64,000 bases of DNA from Candidatus Pacearchaeota archaeon (GCA_018303845.1 JAGVXH010000004.1:133165-197164), one strand, 5' to 3'. Numbered from the stretch's first letter, positions 26,076 through 35,498 are shown. Translations and numbers: made by a program. Notes: generated from the sequence alone by a model not told the origin.

Positions 26076-27247
26076 GCATCATAAACATTAATTCTAGTAA
26101 AATTATATCCACTCCCGACAGAATCATCAAGTCGAATTCCACTAGCATTCAAAATACTATCGATTTCGGCAACGCTTTTAGTTTGTTCGCTGTTAACCAA
26201 ATATTGCCTAATTAAAGCGATGGATCCAGCCACATGAGGGGCAGCCATGGAGGTCCCACTTTTAGATCCAAAACCTCCACCAATAACACTAGATATTATG
26301 TTCGAACCAGGAGCCATTAATTCGAAGAGAGCACCTCTCATAAAATCAATTACATCAAGATCATTAACTGCCCCAACCCGAGTCGCATTTTTAACACAAG
26401 CAGGAACGGCAACGCCAATAGTACAATTTGTCTGCCCAACACCATCACAATTTCCAGCTGAAACAACAACCGAAATATTTTTAGCAACAGCAGCATCTAT
26501 GAAACTCTCAAAATAATTTCCACTGCAATAAGTGTTATAAGTAGAATTGTCTCCAAGGCTCATACTAATAACAGAAATATTAAACCTGCTAGAGTTGGCG
26601 ACACACCAATCAATCGCGGCAGCAATATCTCCACCATCCCCATTTCCATTATCATCCATAGCTTTCATGGCGATAATTTTAACATTAGGAGCAACCCCAC
26701 TATAAGTCAAATCGGAAGAAGCAACAATCCCAGCAACATGTGTCCCATGCCCTTCGTCATCCATCGGATACGTGTCACCATTGACAAAATCATAACCTCC
26801 AATAACTTTACATTCGGAAGATGCGTTATTATTCCCATAACATCCTCCAAAAGCGGCATGGGTATAATTAACACCAGTATCTATAATACAAACAGTCTGA
26901 CCAGCCCCAGTAATATTAGCACCATTACTTCTTAGCGCCCAACTATCATTACCTCCAATTTGCGAGACACTAACATCTAAAGTAACACTAAATTCTTTAT
27001 CTCTAACAACAACAACATTTCCAAATTTTTTTTGTAACTTACCTAAGTCTTTATCATCGACTTCGGCGGCAAATCCTTTAACGCTAAAGAATTCATGTGT
27101 GACCTCCATCTCTATATCCTCTGAATTAACAGAAAATCCTCGTGCTTCTAAAATATCATCTTCTAAAATAATAACAGAAACTTTTCCCCCACTAACAAGC
27201 CCCACCAAAATCATCCCAAAAACAAAAACAAAAATCCACTTATTCAT
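26036..27247 (-). CDS. Secreted subtilisin-like serine protease, frameshifted at its C-terminus
   Basis: Peptidase family S8. The start is the ATG at 27247 (MNKWIFVFVFGMILVGLVS, a signal peptide), overlapping the stop of the Cys-rich gene upstream. An inhibitor-I9-like propeptide is followed by the catalytic domain with all residues present: Asp in CIIDTGVNYTH, His in DDEGHGTHVAGIV, oxyanion Asn in VVVSAGNCDG and Ser in SKSGTSMAAPHVAGS. Extra Cys residues (GGCYGNNNASSEC, DWCVANS, TYCSGNY) suggest extracellular disulfides. The frame then ends with an unrelated tail SRCFSCFALE after the expected INVYDAL; the proper continuation is in another frame (24604-26075). Surface location inferred. Confidence 0.88.
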   Translation of the reverse strand: MNKWIFVFVFGMILVGLVSGGKVSVIILEDDILEARGFSVNSEDIEMEVTHEFFSVKGFAAEVDDKDLGKLQKKFGNVVVVRDKEFSVTLDVSVSQIGGNDSWALRSNGANITGAGQTVCIIDTGVNYTHAAFGGCYGNNNASSECKVIGGYDFVNGDTYPMDDEGHGTHVAGIVASSDLTYSGVAPNVKIIAMKAMDDNGNGDGGDIAAAIDWCVANSSRFNISVISMSLGDNSTYNTYCSGNYFESFIDAAVAKNISVVVSAGNCDGVGQTNCTIGVAVPACVKNATRVGAVNDLDVIDFMRGALFELMAPGSNIISSVIGGGFGSKSGTSMAAPHVAGSIALIRQYLVNSEQTKSVAEIDSILNASGIRLDDSVGSGYNFTRINVYDALLSRCFSCFALE

Positions 27248-27518
27248 CCCAAACAACCCCGCACTTACCATCAACAACTCCACAATGCCCAGCTCCACAA
27301 TCCATCGCCCCATCTTTGCATTCCATAGTACAAAAAGTCCCACTACAATCAGGTGCATTAGCTATCCCTATACATTCCACGGCATGACAACAACTAGCAG
27401 CAACACAATCCTCATCCCTAATCCCATAGCTACCAATTTCCAAACTAAACCAAAAAAATAAAGCAATCAACAAAATCTTAATCACAACAATTATCCAAAT
27501 CAGTTTACATTTATTCAT
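27240..27518 (-). CDS. Small Cys-rich secreted or anchored protein
   Basis: 92 residues from the ATG at 27518 (MNKCKLIWIIVVIKILLI). One N-terminal membrane helix is followed by an extracellular domain with nine Cys: DCVAASCCHAVEC, APDCSGTFCTMEC, MDCGAGHCGVV and GKC. This resembles the eight-cysteine-cluster domain seen in archaeal small secreted proteins (from memory). Disulfide-rich and probably extracellular. The stop overlaps the subtilase start (ATGAATAA), so the two are co-transcribed and coupled; it may be a partner or inhibitor of that protease, which is inference only. Confidence 0.72.
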   Translation of the reverse strand: MNKCKLIWIIVVIKILLIALFFWFSLEIGSYGIRDEDCVAASCCHAVECIGIANAPDCSGTFCTMECKDGAMDCGAGHCGVVDGKCGVVWDE

Positions 27519-27549
27519 AAAAAACAAAAACATTCAAACATTAAAAACA

Positions 27550-28701
27550 TTACCGACCCCGATAAATAATAGCAAACATCCAGACAACAACTCCAGTCGC
27601 AAAGAAGTAAGAATGCATCGGACTAAAAATACTCAAGAGAAGACCAAATATAATCGGACCCAAAATAGAACCCAGCGCACCAATACTGCTAAGCGCACCA
27701 TCAACCTCGCCAATTTTTCCAAAGTCACTATTCCGTGCCATAACTCCCATGTGCGTCAAATTACTCAACTCAAAACTCAAACCAGCAATGAACATCGAAG
27801 CCAAAAGCAAATAATAATTCGGAGAAAAAGCAAGTACGAGCAAAACCAAAATTAGAGAGCAAATGCAAAGATAATATCCTTTATATTTAACCCTGTCCGC
27901 AAATTTGCCCAAACTTTCCCCAAATAGCGATGGGATAGAATATGCCAAAATCAAAACCGCAGAACCAACCAAGCTCGTCCCTCGAGAATAAGTTACAGCC
28001 GGAGCAAAATAATAAATAACAGTACTCATCATATCAAAAAAGAAAACAATTATCGCCAGCCTCTTCAGCCTCCAATTAAAGCCCTTAACTTCCCTAAACA
28101 TTTTCAAATAAGGATTCTCAAATTTCACCTTTTTCTTAATTCTCTTTTCCTTTAATCTCAACACAATCAAAAAAGAAACAATAGAAGTAGGTACAACCAT
28201 TAACAGCAACCAATGAATTTCAACATACTTAATCAGAATAAACCCAATCAAAACTCCGATAATCCACCAAAGTCCAGTAATCTTATCAAAATAACCAAAA
28301 ACGGAAGAACCTTTTTTCTTAGAAGTATGTCTAATAAAATAACTTTCTCGTCCTATCTGATCAAGCGAAAAAGATACCCCGTTCAAACCTCTGGCAACAA
28401 TAAGAAAAACAATCATCCCAGTCATTCCCGCCAAAAAATATCCTAGTCCAATCAAAACATAAATAAGTAGTCCAAAAAGTATAAGGTATTTAGCTTTAAA
28501 ATTATCAGCAAACATTCCAGCAAAGGGAATGAACAAAAAGAAAGTAATATAGTAAATAGAAGCCAAAAGTCCAGTCTCAAAAAATCCCCCAGCAAACAAA
28601 AGAAAAAACACCGGAATAAAAGTATCTCCAAGCCCCCATCCAAACCACCTCACCGAAGTGCTAAGTGTCAACAGCCTAATCCCCTTATCGACCTCCTTCA
28701 T
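27550..28701 (-). CDS. MFS transporter
   Basis: Major facilitator superfamily carrier with about 12 membrane helices in 383 residues (ATG at 28701, MKEVDKGIRLLTLS). The loop 2-3 motif appears as GMFADNFKAKYLI and the domain-linking region as GKFADRVKYKGYYL in the second half, the two-fold repeat typical of the family. The central cytoplasmic loop is short and basic (LKEKRIKKKVKFENPY). Substrate unknown; closest in feel to drug- or sugar-efflux type MFS. It is divergent from aRNase J, with a 111-bp control region between. Confidence 0.9.
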   Translation of the reverse strand: MKEVDKGIRLLTLSTSVRWFGWGLGDTFIPVFFLLFAGGFFETGLLASIYYITFFLFIPFAGMFADNFKAKYLILFGLLIYVLIGLGYFLAGMTGMIVFLIVARGLNGVSFSLDQIGRESYFIRHTSKKKGSSVFGYFDKITGLWWIIGVLIGFILIKYVEIHWLLLMVVPTSIVSFLIVLRLKEKRIKKKVKFENPYLKMFREVKGFNWRLKRLAIIVFFFDMMSTVIYYFAPAVTYSRGTSLVGSAVLILAYSIPSLFGESLGKFADRVKYKGYYLCICSLILVLLVLAFSPNYYLLLASMFIAGLSFELSNLTHMGVMARNSDFGKIGEVDGALSSIGALGSILGPIIFGLLLSIFSPMHSYFFATGVVVWMFAIIYRGR

Positions 28702-28812
28702 CTCCAGCCAAGTCAAATCCGATTTAATAACATTCCCCCGTACCTATTCTTATCGAATAACAACTCCAAAAGCCCGAACCTTTAAAAATAACATCATCTT
28801 AAATAAACAAAG

Positions 28813-30147
28813 ATGGTGAAGGTACACACAGTAGGCGGCTTCTCAGAAGTGGGAAAAAATATGGTAGTAGTTGAACTCGAAGATGATGCATTCATTTTCG
28901 ACGAAGGATTCTTTCTCCCAGCAATCGTTTCGATGGAAGAGCGAGACAAAATGATGACAGAAAAAAGACTAAGTACAATCAAAGCAATCCCAGATGATTC
29001 CGCAATCCAAAAATTCAAACACAAAATCCGAGCCCAATTTATCTCACATGCGCATCTAGACCATGTAGGAGCAATTCCATTTCTCTCAGACAAATACAAT
29101 GCTCCAATCTACGGTACACCTTTCACAATGGAAGTCCTAAATTCACTTCTAGCTGACAATGGAATAACTCTAAAAAATAAAAGATATTCAATTAAACCAA
29201 ATACGACATTTTCCATTCAAGGCAAAAATCAAAAATACCAAGTCGACTTCATCAACATAACACATTCAACCGCGCAGTCCCTAATGATTGCAATACAAAC
29301 TCCAAAAGGCGCAGTCATTTACGCAAACGATTTCAAATTAGACGACACGCCAGTCTTCGGACTAAAACCAAATTACAAAAGACTTAGGGAAATATCAAAA
29401 GAAGGAGTCTTAGTATTCGTAGTAGATTCCCTTTATTCAGGCTCAGAAAGAAAAACCCCTTCGGAAAAAGTAGCACGAGTTTTGTTAGAAGAAGTCCTGT
29501 TAACAATCCAAAACAGAAATGCAGGGATGATAGTTACAACATTTTCTTCTCATATCGCAAGGCTAAAATCCATTGTGGAATTTGGAAAAAAATTGAACAG
29601 AGAAGTGGTCTTCTTGGGAAGAAGCCTGGACAAATATTCAACCGCAGCAAAAAATATCAACATAGCCCCATTCTTAAATGATATCAGAATATCAAAATAC
29701 CGAAGACAGGTAGAAAAAACTCTTAAGCATGCAGAGAAAAATAGAAAAGACTACCTAATCGTTTGCACGGGACATCAAGGCGAGCCAGGTTCAATTTTAG
29801 AAAGACTTTCTCGTCATCAGCTTCCGTTCAAACTTAACAAAGACGACAACATCGTATTCTCATCTTCGATTATTCCAACTCCAGTAAATCAAGAGCAATT
29901 CGCAAAAATGGAAAGCCGGCTAAAAAAAGCAAAACCAAGAATTTTTAGAGATGCTCATGTTTCAGGGCATGCAGGGAGAGAAGATCTCCGAGATATTATG
30001 CAAATAGTAAATCCACAACATGTAATCCCATCCCATGGGGGATTCGACAAAACAGAACCAATGGTAAACTTAACAAAAGAGCTAGGTTACAAACTTCATA
30101 AGACCTGCCACCTTATGGAAGATGGAGGCATATTAAAATTGCAATAG
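28813..30147 (+). CDS. rnj: Archaeal RNase J (beta-CASP ribonuclease)
   Basis: 5'-3' exoribonuclease and endonuclease of the metallo-beta-lactamase fold, acting in mRNA decay. Motif 1 is about residue 30 (AFIFDEGF), motif 2 SHAHLDHVG about 78-86, motif 3 His in THSTAQS, motif 4 Asp in YANDFKLD, then the beta-CASP domain (VVDSLYSGS, TTFSSHIARL, CTGHQGEPGS) and the C-terminal HVSGHAG and IPSHGGF. It lacks the KH domains of aCPSF1-type enzymes and is the right length for aRNase J. First gene of a three-gene run with one-base or zero spacing. Confidence 0.94.
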   Translation: MVKVHTVGGFSEVGKNMVVVELEDDAFIFDEGFFLPAIVSMEERDKMMTEKRLSTIKAIPDDSAIQKFKHKIRAQFISHAHLDHVGAIPFLSDKYNAPIYGTPFTMEVLNSLLADNGITLKNKRYSIKPNTTFSIQGKNQKYQVDFINITHSTAQSLMIAIQTPKGAVIYANDFKLDDTPVFGLKPNYKRLREISKEGVLVFVVDSLYSGSERKTPSEKVARVLLEEVLLTIQNRNAGMIVTTFSSHIARLKSIVEFGKKLNREVVFLGRSLDKYSTAAKNINIAPFLNDIRISKYRRQVEKTLKHAEKNRKDYLIVCTGHQGEPGSILERLSRHQLPFKLNKDDNIVFSSSIIPTPVNQEQFAKMESRLKKAKPRIFRDAHVSGHAGREDLRDIMQIVNPQHVIPSHGGFDKTEPMVNLTKELGYKLHKTCHLMEDGGILKLQ

Positions 30148-30458
30148 TGCCTCCTTCTAGGGCTCAAGAAATTTCAGGTGGAATAAAAAACGCGTTAGAT
30201 AGAGGAGACTCTCTGTCAAAAGCAAAGCAAAGTTTCATCAATTCAGGATACACTCCACAAGAAGTTCAAGCAGCGGCACAAATGATAAGGTCAAGACCAC
30301 TCCAGGCAACAAAACCCCTAAATCCTTCCCGCGCAAAATCAGCACAATCAACCCAGTTATCAACACAAACAATCATAATTCTAGGTTTAGTCGGAGTGGT
30401 AATCCTAATCATCGCAGCAGCTCTCGGAATTTTCTGGGACAAAATATTCGGAGCCTAA
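30147..30458 (+). CDS. Tail-anchored small protein
   Basis: 103 residues. The GTG start overlaps the RNase J stop by one base (TAGTG), so translation is coupled. The N-terminal 45 residues look like a UBA-like helical unit (AKQSFINSGYTPQEVQAAAQ), followed by a Pro/Ser/Thr linker and one C-terminal membrane helix (IIILGLVGVVILIIAAALG). The tail-anchored topology would put the small helical domain in the cytoplasm. The tight link to aRNase J raises the possibility that it tethers decay enzymes to the membrane; this is inference. Confidence 0.7.
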   Translation: MPPSRAQEISGGIKNALDRGDSLSKAKQSFINSGYTPQEVQAAAQMIRSRPLQATKPLNPSRAKSAQSTQLSTQTIIILGLVGVVILIIAAALGIFWDKIFGA

Positions 30459-30995
30459 ATGGAAATATACCAACCCTCAGACGATTCGCTACTCTTCGCA
30501 GATTTCCTAAGAAAAGAATTGCCAAAACTAACAAAGAAAAATTCAGATTTAAAATTCCTAGAAATAGGAGTAGGCTCAGGCATTCTCTCAAAAACAGCAT
30601 CAGAATTTTTAGCAGCAGAAAATATTTTGGCATTAGACATAAATCCAGACGCAGTAAAGGTTCTCCAAAAAGAATCCTTCAAAGTAATTCAATCGAACCT
30701 TTTTGATAAAGTTCCAGATTATTTCGATTTGATAATTTTCAACGCTCCATATCTGCCACAAGATAAGCGAGAGCCAAAAGATTCTAGAATAGCAACAACC
30801 GGAGGCAAAAGAGGCGACGAAATATCTTTAAAATTTCTAAGACAAGCAAAACGACACTTAAGAAAAAACGGAAAAATCTTTCTCCTGATTTCTTCTCTAA
30901 CACCACAAGACAAAATAAAAAAATTATGGTCATACAAAATAGTAGCCAGAAAAAAAATCTTCATGGAAGAGCTTCTAATCCTAGAGTTCGAATAA
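30459..30995 (+). CDS. HemK2/Mtq2-type release factor methyltransferase
   Basis: SAM-dependent class I methyltransferase, likely modifying the Gln of the GGQ loop of aRF1, which is encoded at 45839-46933. Seen: FLEIGVGSG (SAM motif I, residues 33-41), ALDINPDAV, and NAPYLP (95-100), a variant of the NPPY active-site motif with Ala in place of the first Pro. 178 residues is the length of the stand-alone HemK2 group, which lacks the N-terminal PrmC domain. It begins right after the preceding stop. Confidence 0.85.
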   Translation: MEIYQPSDDSLLFADFLRKELPKLTKKNSDLKFLEIGVGSGILSKTASEFLAAENILALDINPDAVKVLQKESFKVIQSNLFDKVPDYFDLIIFNAPYLPQDKREPKDSRIATTGGKRGDEISLKFLRQAKRHLRKNGKIFLLISSLTPQDKIKKLWSYKIVARKKIFMEELLILEFE

Positions 30996-31002
30996 CCACT
31001 TT

Positions 31003-31491
31003 TTATTTTCTGTATTCTGGAAGTTTTCGATGCTGCCTTAAGCATTCAAATACTATAATAGAATAAGCTTCCGCAAGCCCAAAACATTCCAAAGTATCGA
31101 CGGTCGGAATCACAAATTTTTCCACCCCATCTCTTCTGCTAATAGCCCGTGGCAATCCATAGCTTTCACAACCAAAAATAACAAGCCCATCTTCAGCAAA
31201 TTCAAAATTATTATCCGAAATTCCCAGCCGTTTGCTTCTGGGAGAAAGCAGTGTAGCATATTTATTTTCATAAGAATCAATAAACTCTATCGGGTTCTGA
31301 ACCGAAACAATATCCAAATAATTTCGTCTATTTCTCCGACAGACAGCATCAGTTTGTTGTGCTGCTTCAGGATTCTCCAAAATTCTATGTTCATCATATA
31401 AATGAATCTTCGTCAGACCAAGCCCAACACTCGTCCTAATAATACTCCCTAAATTCCGAGGGTTTTCCGTAGCATATAACAAAAAATCCAT
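31003..31491 (-). CDS. SpoU/TrmH-family RNA 2'-O-methyltransferase
   Basis: SPOUT-fold enzyme with a trefoil knot. Motif 1 ENPRNLGSIIRTS (9-21) carries the catalytic Arg and Asn; motif 2 is VIFGCESYGLPR (about 106-117), and motif 3 at the end is FVIPTVDTLECFGLAEAYSI, given here as its ends. 162 residues is the minimal catalytic domain without an RNA-binding extension, as in TrmL-like enzymes. Target (tRNA or rRNA) unknown. Convergent with the HemK2-like gene. Confidence 0.85.
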   Translation of the reverse strand: MDFLLYATENPRNLGSIIRTSVGLGLTKIHLYDEHRILENPEAAQQTDAVCRRNRRNYLDIVSVQNPIEFIDSYENKYATLLSPRSKRLGISDNNFEFAEDGLVIFGCESYGLPRAISRRDGVEKFVIPTVDTLECFGLAEAYSIIVFECLRQHRKLPEYRK

Positions 31492-31617
31492 ATTAAGATT
31501 ATTTAATTCAGTTTTAAAAATTTATTGTTTGTAGTAACTTTTAAGTCATAATAAATAATCGAAAATAAGCATTGCCGTCTCATAAATCCTTAAAAACCAA
31601 ACCCTCCCCAAACCTAC

Positions 31618-32847
31618 ATGGAAACAAGGAGGACAAAATTCGCACACCTAGCCGATTGCCACCTAGGAGGCTGGCGACAAGAAGAACTTCAAACAATAAA
31701 TTTCCAATCATTCCAAAAAGCAGTCCAAATAATCCTAGAGCAAAATCTAGACTTTGTCCTAATCTCAGGGGATCTCTTCGACTCAGCCTACCCATCAATA
31801 GAAATCCTAAAAGAATCCTTTGCCGAATTTAAAAAACTCCATGATGCAAAAATCCCGGTATACCTAATCGCAGGCTCCCACGACTTTTCTTCATCAGGTA
31901 AAACATTCCTAGACGTTCTAGAAAAAGCCGGCTTTTGCAAAAACGTAGAAAGCTGGGAACTTCAAGAAAATGGGAAGATAAAACTAAAGCCAACATTCTA
32001 TAAGCAAATTGCAATCTATGGCTACCCAGGAAAAAAATCAGGAATGGAAGTAGAAGACTTAAGCAAAATTTACTTCGAATCAATGCATTCTTTTACAATT
32101 CTGATGATTCACACAACAATCTACGACGTAGTCGGAACCTTGCCAATAGAATCCATAAAAAAAGAAGTTCTTCCTTTGGCAGACTACTACGCCATGGGGC
32201 ACATCCATAAAAGATTCGAAACACAAATCGCAAACGCAAAATATGTATACCCAGGACCGACATATCCAAACAATTTTCAAGAACTCTCTGATCTTCAATA
32301 TGGAAGTTTCCAAATTGTAGAAATCAATGGAGCTAGCACAAAAACACAAAATATTCAAATCCCATTAAAAGAAGTCCTAACGATTATAATCGAAATTAAA
32401 AATGGGCTAACTGCGACACAGGAGATAATAGAACAACTAGACAAATTAATATTGAGAGATAAAATAGTGTTGCTAAAATTAAAAGGAACATTAACTAGAG
32501 GAAAAACAGGCGACATAAAATTTGGAGAGATAGAGGATTTCATAAGAAAAAAAGAAGCTTTCACATCGCTACGAAGCATATCTTCAATAAAAATTCAATC
32601 AACCGAATTTCAAATGGAGGCTAGCTCGGAAGACAACATAGAAAAAATCGAAAGCAAAATTCTAGGAGAATATTCAAAACAAAATCCAACCGACTTCAAT
32701 AAATATCTTCCTCAATTAATGTCTGCACTTTCTATGGAAAAAAATGAGGAAGAAAAATCCGCAATTTACGAGGACCGCCTTCTAACTGAGCTAATGAACA
32801 TATTAGAATTAAACGAAACGATAACCCGTTCAAACCCAGAAAATTAA
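31618..32847 (+). CDS. mre11: Mre11 nuclease
   Basis: Manganese-dependent nuclease that processes DNA double-strand breaks with Rad50. Motifs: LADCHLGG (Asp13, His15), SGDLFD (Asp52), AGSHD (86-89), MIHTTI near 163 and GHIHKRF near 195. Odd: motif III is GSHD rather than GNHD, so the metal-bridging Asn is Ser here. The C-terminal part (about 280-409) carries the capping domain and Rad50-binding helices. The stop is one base before the rad50 ATG, a conserved pair. A TATA-like region precedes 31618. Confidence 0.93.
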   Translation: METRRTKFAHLADCHLGGWRQEELQTINFQSFQKAVQIILEQNLDFVLISGDLFDSAYPSIEILKESFAEFKKLHDAKIPVYLIAGSHDFSSSGKTFLDVLEKAGFCKNVESWELQENGKIKLKPTFYKQIAIYGYPGKKSGMEVEDLSKIYFESMHSFTILMIHTTIYDVVGTLPIESIKKEVLPLADYYAMGHIHKRFETQIANAKYVYPGPTYPNNFQELSDLQYGSFQIVEINGASTKTQNIQIPLKEVLTIIIEIKNGLTATQEIIEQLDKLILRDKIVLLKLKGTLTRGKTGDIKFGEIEDFIRKKEAFTSLRSISSIKIQSTEFQMEASSEDNIEKIESKILGEYSKQNPTDFNKYLPQLMSALSMEKNEEEKSAIYEDRLLTELMNILELNETITRSNPEN

Positions 32848-32848
32848 C

Positions 32849-34900
32849 ATGATATTCAAATCCTTAAGATTAGAGAATGTAAGAAGTTATGAAAACCTTT
32901 TCATCCAATTTCCAAAAGGCTCTGTCTTGCTAGCAGGCGACATCGGATCAGGAAAAACATCAATTCTTCTAGGTCTGCAATTCGCACTTTTTGGGTTACA
33001 GCCAGGACAAAGGGGTGCTTCCATTTTAAGACAAGGAAAAGACGAAGCCTACGCTTGTCTAGAATTCGAAATAGACGGAGAAATAATAACTTTAGAAAGA
33101 ACAATAAAAAAATCCAAGTCAGGCTCAATAACTCAAGATAGCAACGTCATAACAATCAACAACGTCAGAGAAGAACTTTCAACTTCAGAAATGAAAAACA
33201 AAGTAATCAACCTCTTGCAATACCCAAAAGAATTCATAAAAAAATCTAACCTCTTATACAAATTTACTGTGTATACACCGCAGGAAGAAATGAAAGAAAT
33301 CGTAATGGAAAAACCAGAAATAAGATTAGATACTCTTAGACACATTTTTGGGATAGATAGGTACAAGCGGATAAAAGAAAATGCGCAAATTCTTTTTCAA
33401 AAAATAAAAGAGCAAGTTAAAATTAAGGAAATTTTAGCATCGGAATTAAATTTGATAAAAGAGAAATTCAACATAGAAAACGAAAAAAAAATAACACTTA
33501 CAAGAGAGGCAAATAATCTAAATATAGAATATCAAAATCTAATCTTAGTAAAACAAAATGCCGAGGACAAATTAACTTCTCTTCAAAAGCTTTTAGATGA
33601 AAGAAGGAGGTTAAAATCAGAGTCAGAAAAATCCCAAGTTTTATTGCAAGGCAAAAAAGACCTAGAGTCACGAATGAAAAAAGAAATAATTTTAATGCAA
33701 AAACAAGTCCACGAAGAGTCCCGTTTCTCTCAAGAGAGATTAAATTCTGTTTCAGGACTTTTAGAAAAACACAAAAAAATTTTAGAAGAAAAAAATTCGA
33801 ACTTCATAAACATAACTTCCCAAATCTCCGTACTTAATTCTAGAAAAGAACGCCCTTTAGAACTAAAAAACAAAATCATGTCACTAGAAAATTGCCCAAC
33901 ATGTTTGCAAAAAGTAGGAGCTGATCATAAATGTAGAATAGAAAAACAAACACAATATGATATCGAAGATATTGACAGGGAGTTAGAACAAAAAATCCAA
34001 CAAAGAGAAATATTAATTAGAGAGATAGAATCAGAAAAAAGATTGATTAAAGGATATGAAACTGACAAGGCAGATCTTCAGCAAGAAAAAATAAAGTTCG
34101 AGCATCAAAGAGAAATACAAATAAAAATCAAATCTGACGCGTTTGTCTTAGACAGAACATCTAACGAAATCATCAGGCTGGAATATCAATTGCAACAACT
34201 TCTCCAAAAAATAGAAACCTTCTCAAAGCTACAAGAATCTTTTGATCAAGCAAAACAAGAGTTCCAAGGAATTAATGATGTATTCAGAATAAAAGAAATC
34301 ACAATAGCAACAAAAACAAGGGAGCTAGAAATTCTTAAAATAAGATTACAAGAGCTATTGGAGGAAATTATCATAAAAGAAAAAATCCGAGAGCAAGTAA
34401 ACTATTTACGAAGCCTTCAAGACTGGATTCAAGAGAAATTCATAGAAATGATAAACCTAACAGAAAAAAACGTCATGGCAAAACTGCGAACAGAATTTTC
34501 AAGCATTTTCTCAGAATGGTTTGGAGTCTTAGTCTCCGATGCTCTTTCGGTAAGATTAGACGAAGATTTTACTCCGATAATTACAAACCAAGATTATGAA
34601 ATAGATTACGAATTTCTTTCAGGCGGCGAAAGAACCGCGACCGCTTTAGCTTATCGACTCGCCCTAAACCAAGTCTTAAACTCAATTCTCTCTCAAATCA
34701 AAACCAAAGACATCATAATCCTAGACGAGCCAACTGACGGATTCGCAACCGAGCAAATCGACAAAATGCGAGACATCTTCGAACAACTAAAAGCCGAACA
34801 AATGATACTGGTCTCGCACGAAGAAAAAATAGAAAGCTTTGTGGATCACGTAGTAAGAGTCAAAAAAGACGGAACCTCATCAATCCAGGCCAACAGTTAA
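32849..34900 (+). CDS. rad50: Rad50 ATPase with zinc hook
   Basis: SMC-like ATPase that bridges DNA ends and gates Mre11. Walker A GDIGSGKT (30-37), Q-loop region FTVYTPQEEM, coiled-coil arms about 165-330 and 365-560, the zinc hook CPTC with its second Cys near residue 361 (DHKC), signature SGGERTATALAYR near 591, Walker B IILDEPTDG near 623 and the D/H-loop VSHEEKI. The hook reads CPTCLQKVGADHKC. At 683 residues the arms are short compared with 850-900 in most archaea, so the complex should be compact. Confidence 0.96.
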   Translation: MIFKSLRLENVRSYENLFIQFPKGSVLLAGDIGSGKTSILLGLQFALFGLQPGQRGASILRQGKDEAYACLEFEIDGEIITLERTIKKSKSGSITQDSNVITINNVREELSTSEMKNKVINLLQYPKEFIKKSNLLYKFTVYTPQEEMKEIVMEKPEIRLDTLRHIFGIDRYKRIKENAQILFQKIKEQVKIKEILASELNLIKEKFNIENEKKITLTREANNLNIEYQNLILVKQNAEDKLTSLQKLLDERRRLKSESEKSQVLLQGKKDLESRMKKEIILMQKQVHEESRFSQERLNSVSGLLEKHKKILEEKNSNFINITSQISVLNSRKERPLELKNKIMSLENCPTCLQKVGADHKCRIEKQTQYDIEDIDRELEQKIQQREILIREIESEKRLIKGYETDKADLQQEKIKFEHQREIQIKIKSDAFVLDRTSNEIIRLEYQLQQLLQKIETFSKLQESFDQAKQEFQGINDVFRIKEITIATKTRELEILKIRLQELLEEIIIKEKIREQVNYLRSLQDWIQEKFIEMINLTEKNVMAKLRTEFSSIFSEWFGVLVSDALSVRLDEDFTPIITNQDYEIDYEFLSGGERTATALAYRLALNQVLNSILSQIKTKDIIILDEPTDGFATEQIDKMRDIFEQLKAEQMILVSHEEKIESFVDHVVRVKKDGTSSIQANS

Positions 34901-34930
34901 TTTTAAAAACCAAAATAAGTCCCTATATCT

Positions 34931-35185
34931 ATGGAAATCAAAATACTAAAAGACGAAAAGACAGAACTAGACATAGAAATCCCAAGTCTAACAGTAGCCG
35001 AAGTCTTAAGAGTTTACCTAAACAAAGAAGGCGCAAAACTAGCAGCTTGGAAGAAAGCGCATCAAACTTCAAATCCAGTTTTGCATATCGAGGCAGAACA
35101 TCCAAAGAAATTGCTAAAAGCCGCAATTGCAGCCCTAGAAAAAGAAATCGACGCAACAGTTGAAGAATTCAAGAAGTTAAAATAA
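34931..35185 (+). CDS. rpo11: RNA polymerase subunit Rpo11 (RpoL)
   Basis: Assembly-platform subunit that dimerises with Rpo3. 84 residues: MEIKILKDEKTELDIEIP, LTVAEVLRVYLNKEG, AAWKKAHQTSNPVLHIEAE and a C-terminal helix AAIAALEKEIDATVEEF, matching the alpha-N-terminal-like fold of the family. The usual HTLANLLR motif has drifted to LTVAEVLR. A TATA-like stretch precedes it, and it lies just after rad50. Confidence 0.87.
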   Translation: MEIKILKDEKTELDIEIPSLTVAEVLRVYLNKEGAKLAAWKKAHQTSNPVLHIEAEHPKKLLKAAIAALEKEIDATVEEFKKLK

Positions 35186-35187
35186 TT

Positions 35188-35391
35188 TTAATTATTTCTC
35201 TTACATAAATAAAGAGCAATTGAGAGAGGCAAAAGAAACATAATAATTCCCAGCCCCAATTGAAAAAGCCCATAACAATAAAAATGCCAAACCCCACCGG
35301 AACGACAACTAGTTAGATATGCGCTTAAGGTAGAAAATAAAATTCCCAGAATAATTCCAATGCCAAGATAAACAAAACATTTTTTATTCAT
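35188..35391 (-). CDS. Small two-helix membrane protein, unknown
   Basis: 67 residues with two membrane helices (YLGIGIILGILFSTLSAYL and LGLGIIMFLLPLSIALYL), a loop with two Cys and Trp-His (CRSGGVWHFYC), and a basic end. Not recognised. Convergent with rpo11 (2-nt gap). Confidence 0.55.
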   Translation of the reverse strand: MNKKCFVYLGIGIILGILFSTLSAYLTSCRSGGVWHFYCYGLFQLGLGIIMFLLPLSIALYLCKRNN

Positions 35392-35498
35392 ATAATTTTA
35401 AATGAAGAGTGTATAAATATTTTTCCATAACTTCAAATCAATTAAGAAGCATCACAAATCTTAACCACACAAATTCTTTTAATCCTAATTTTATTTCT

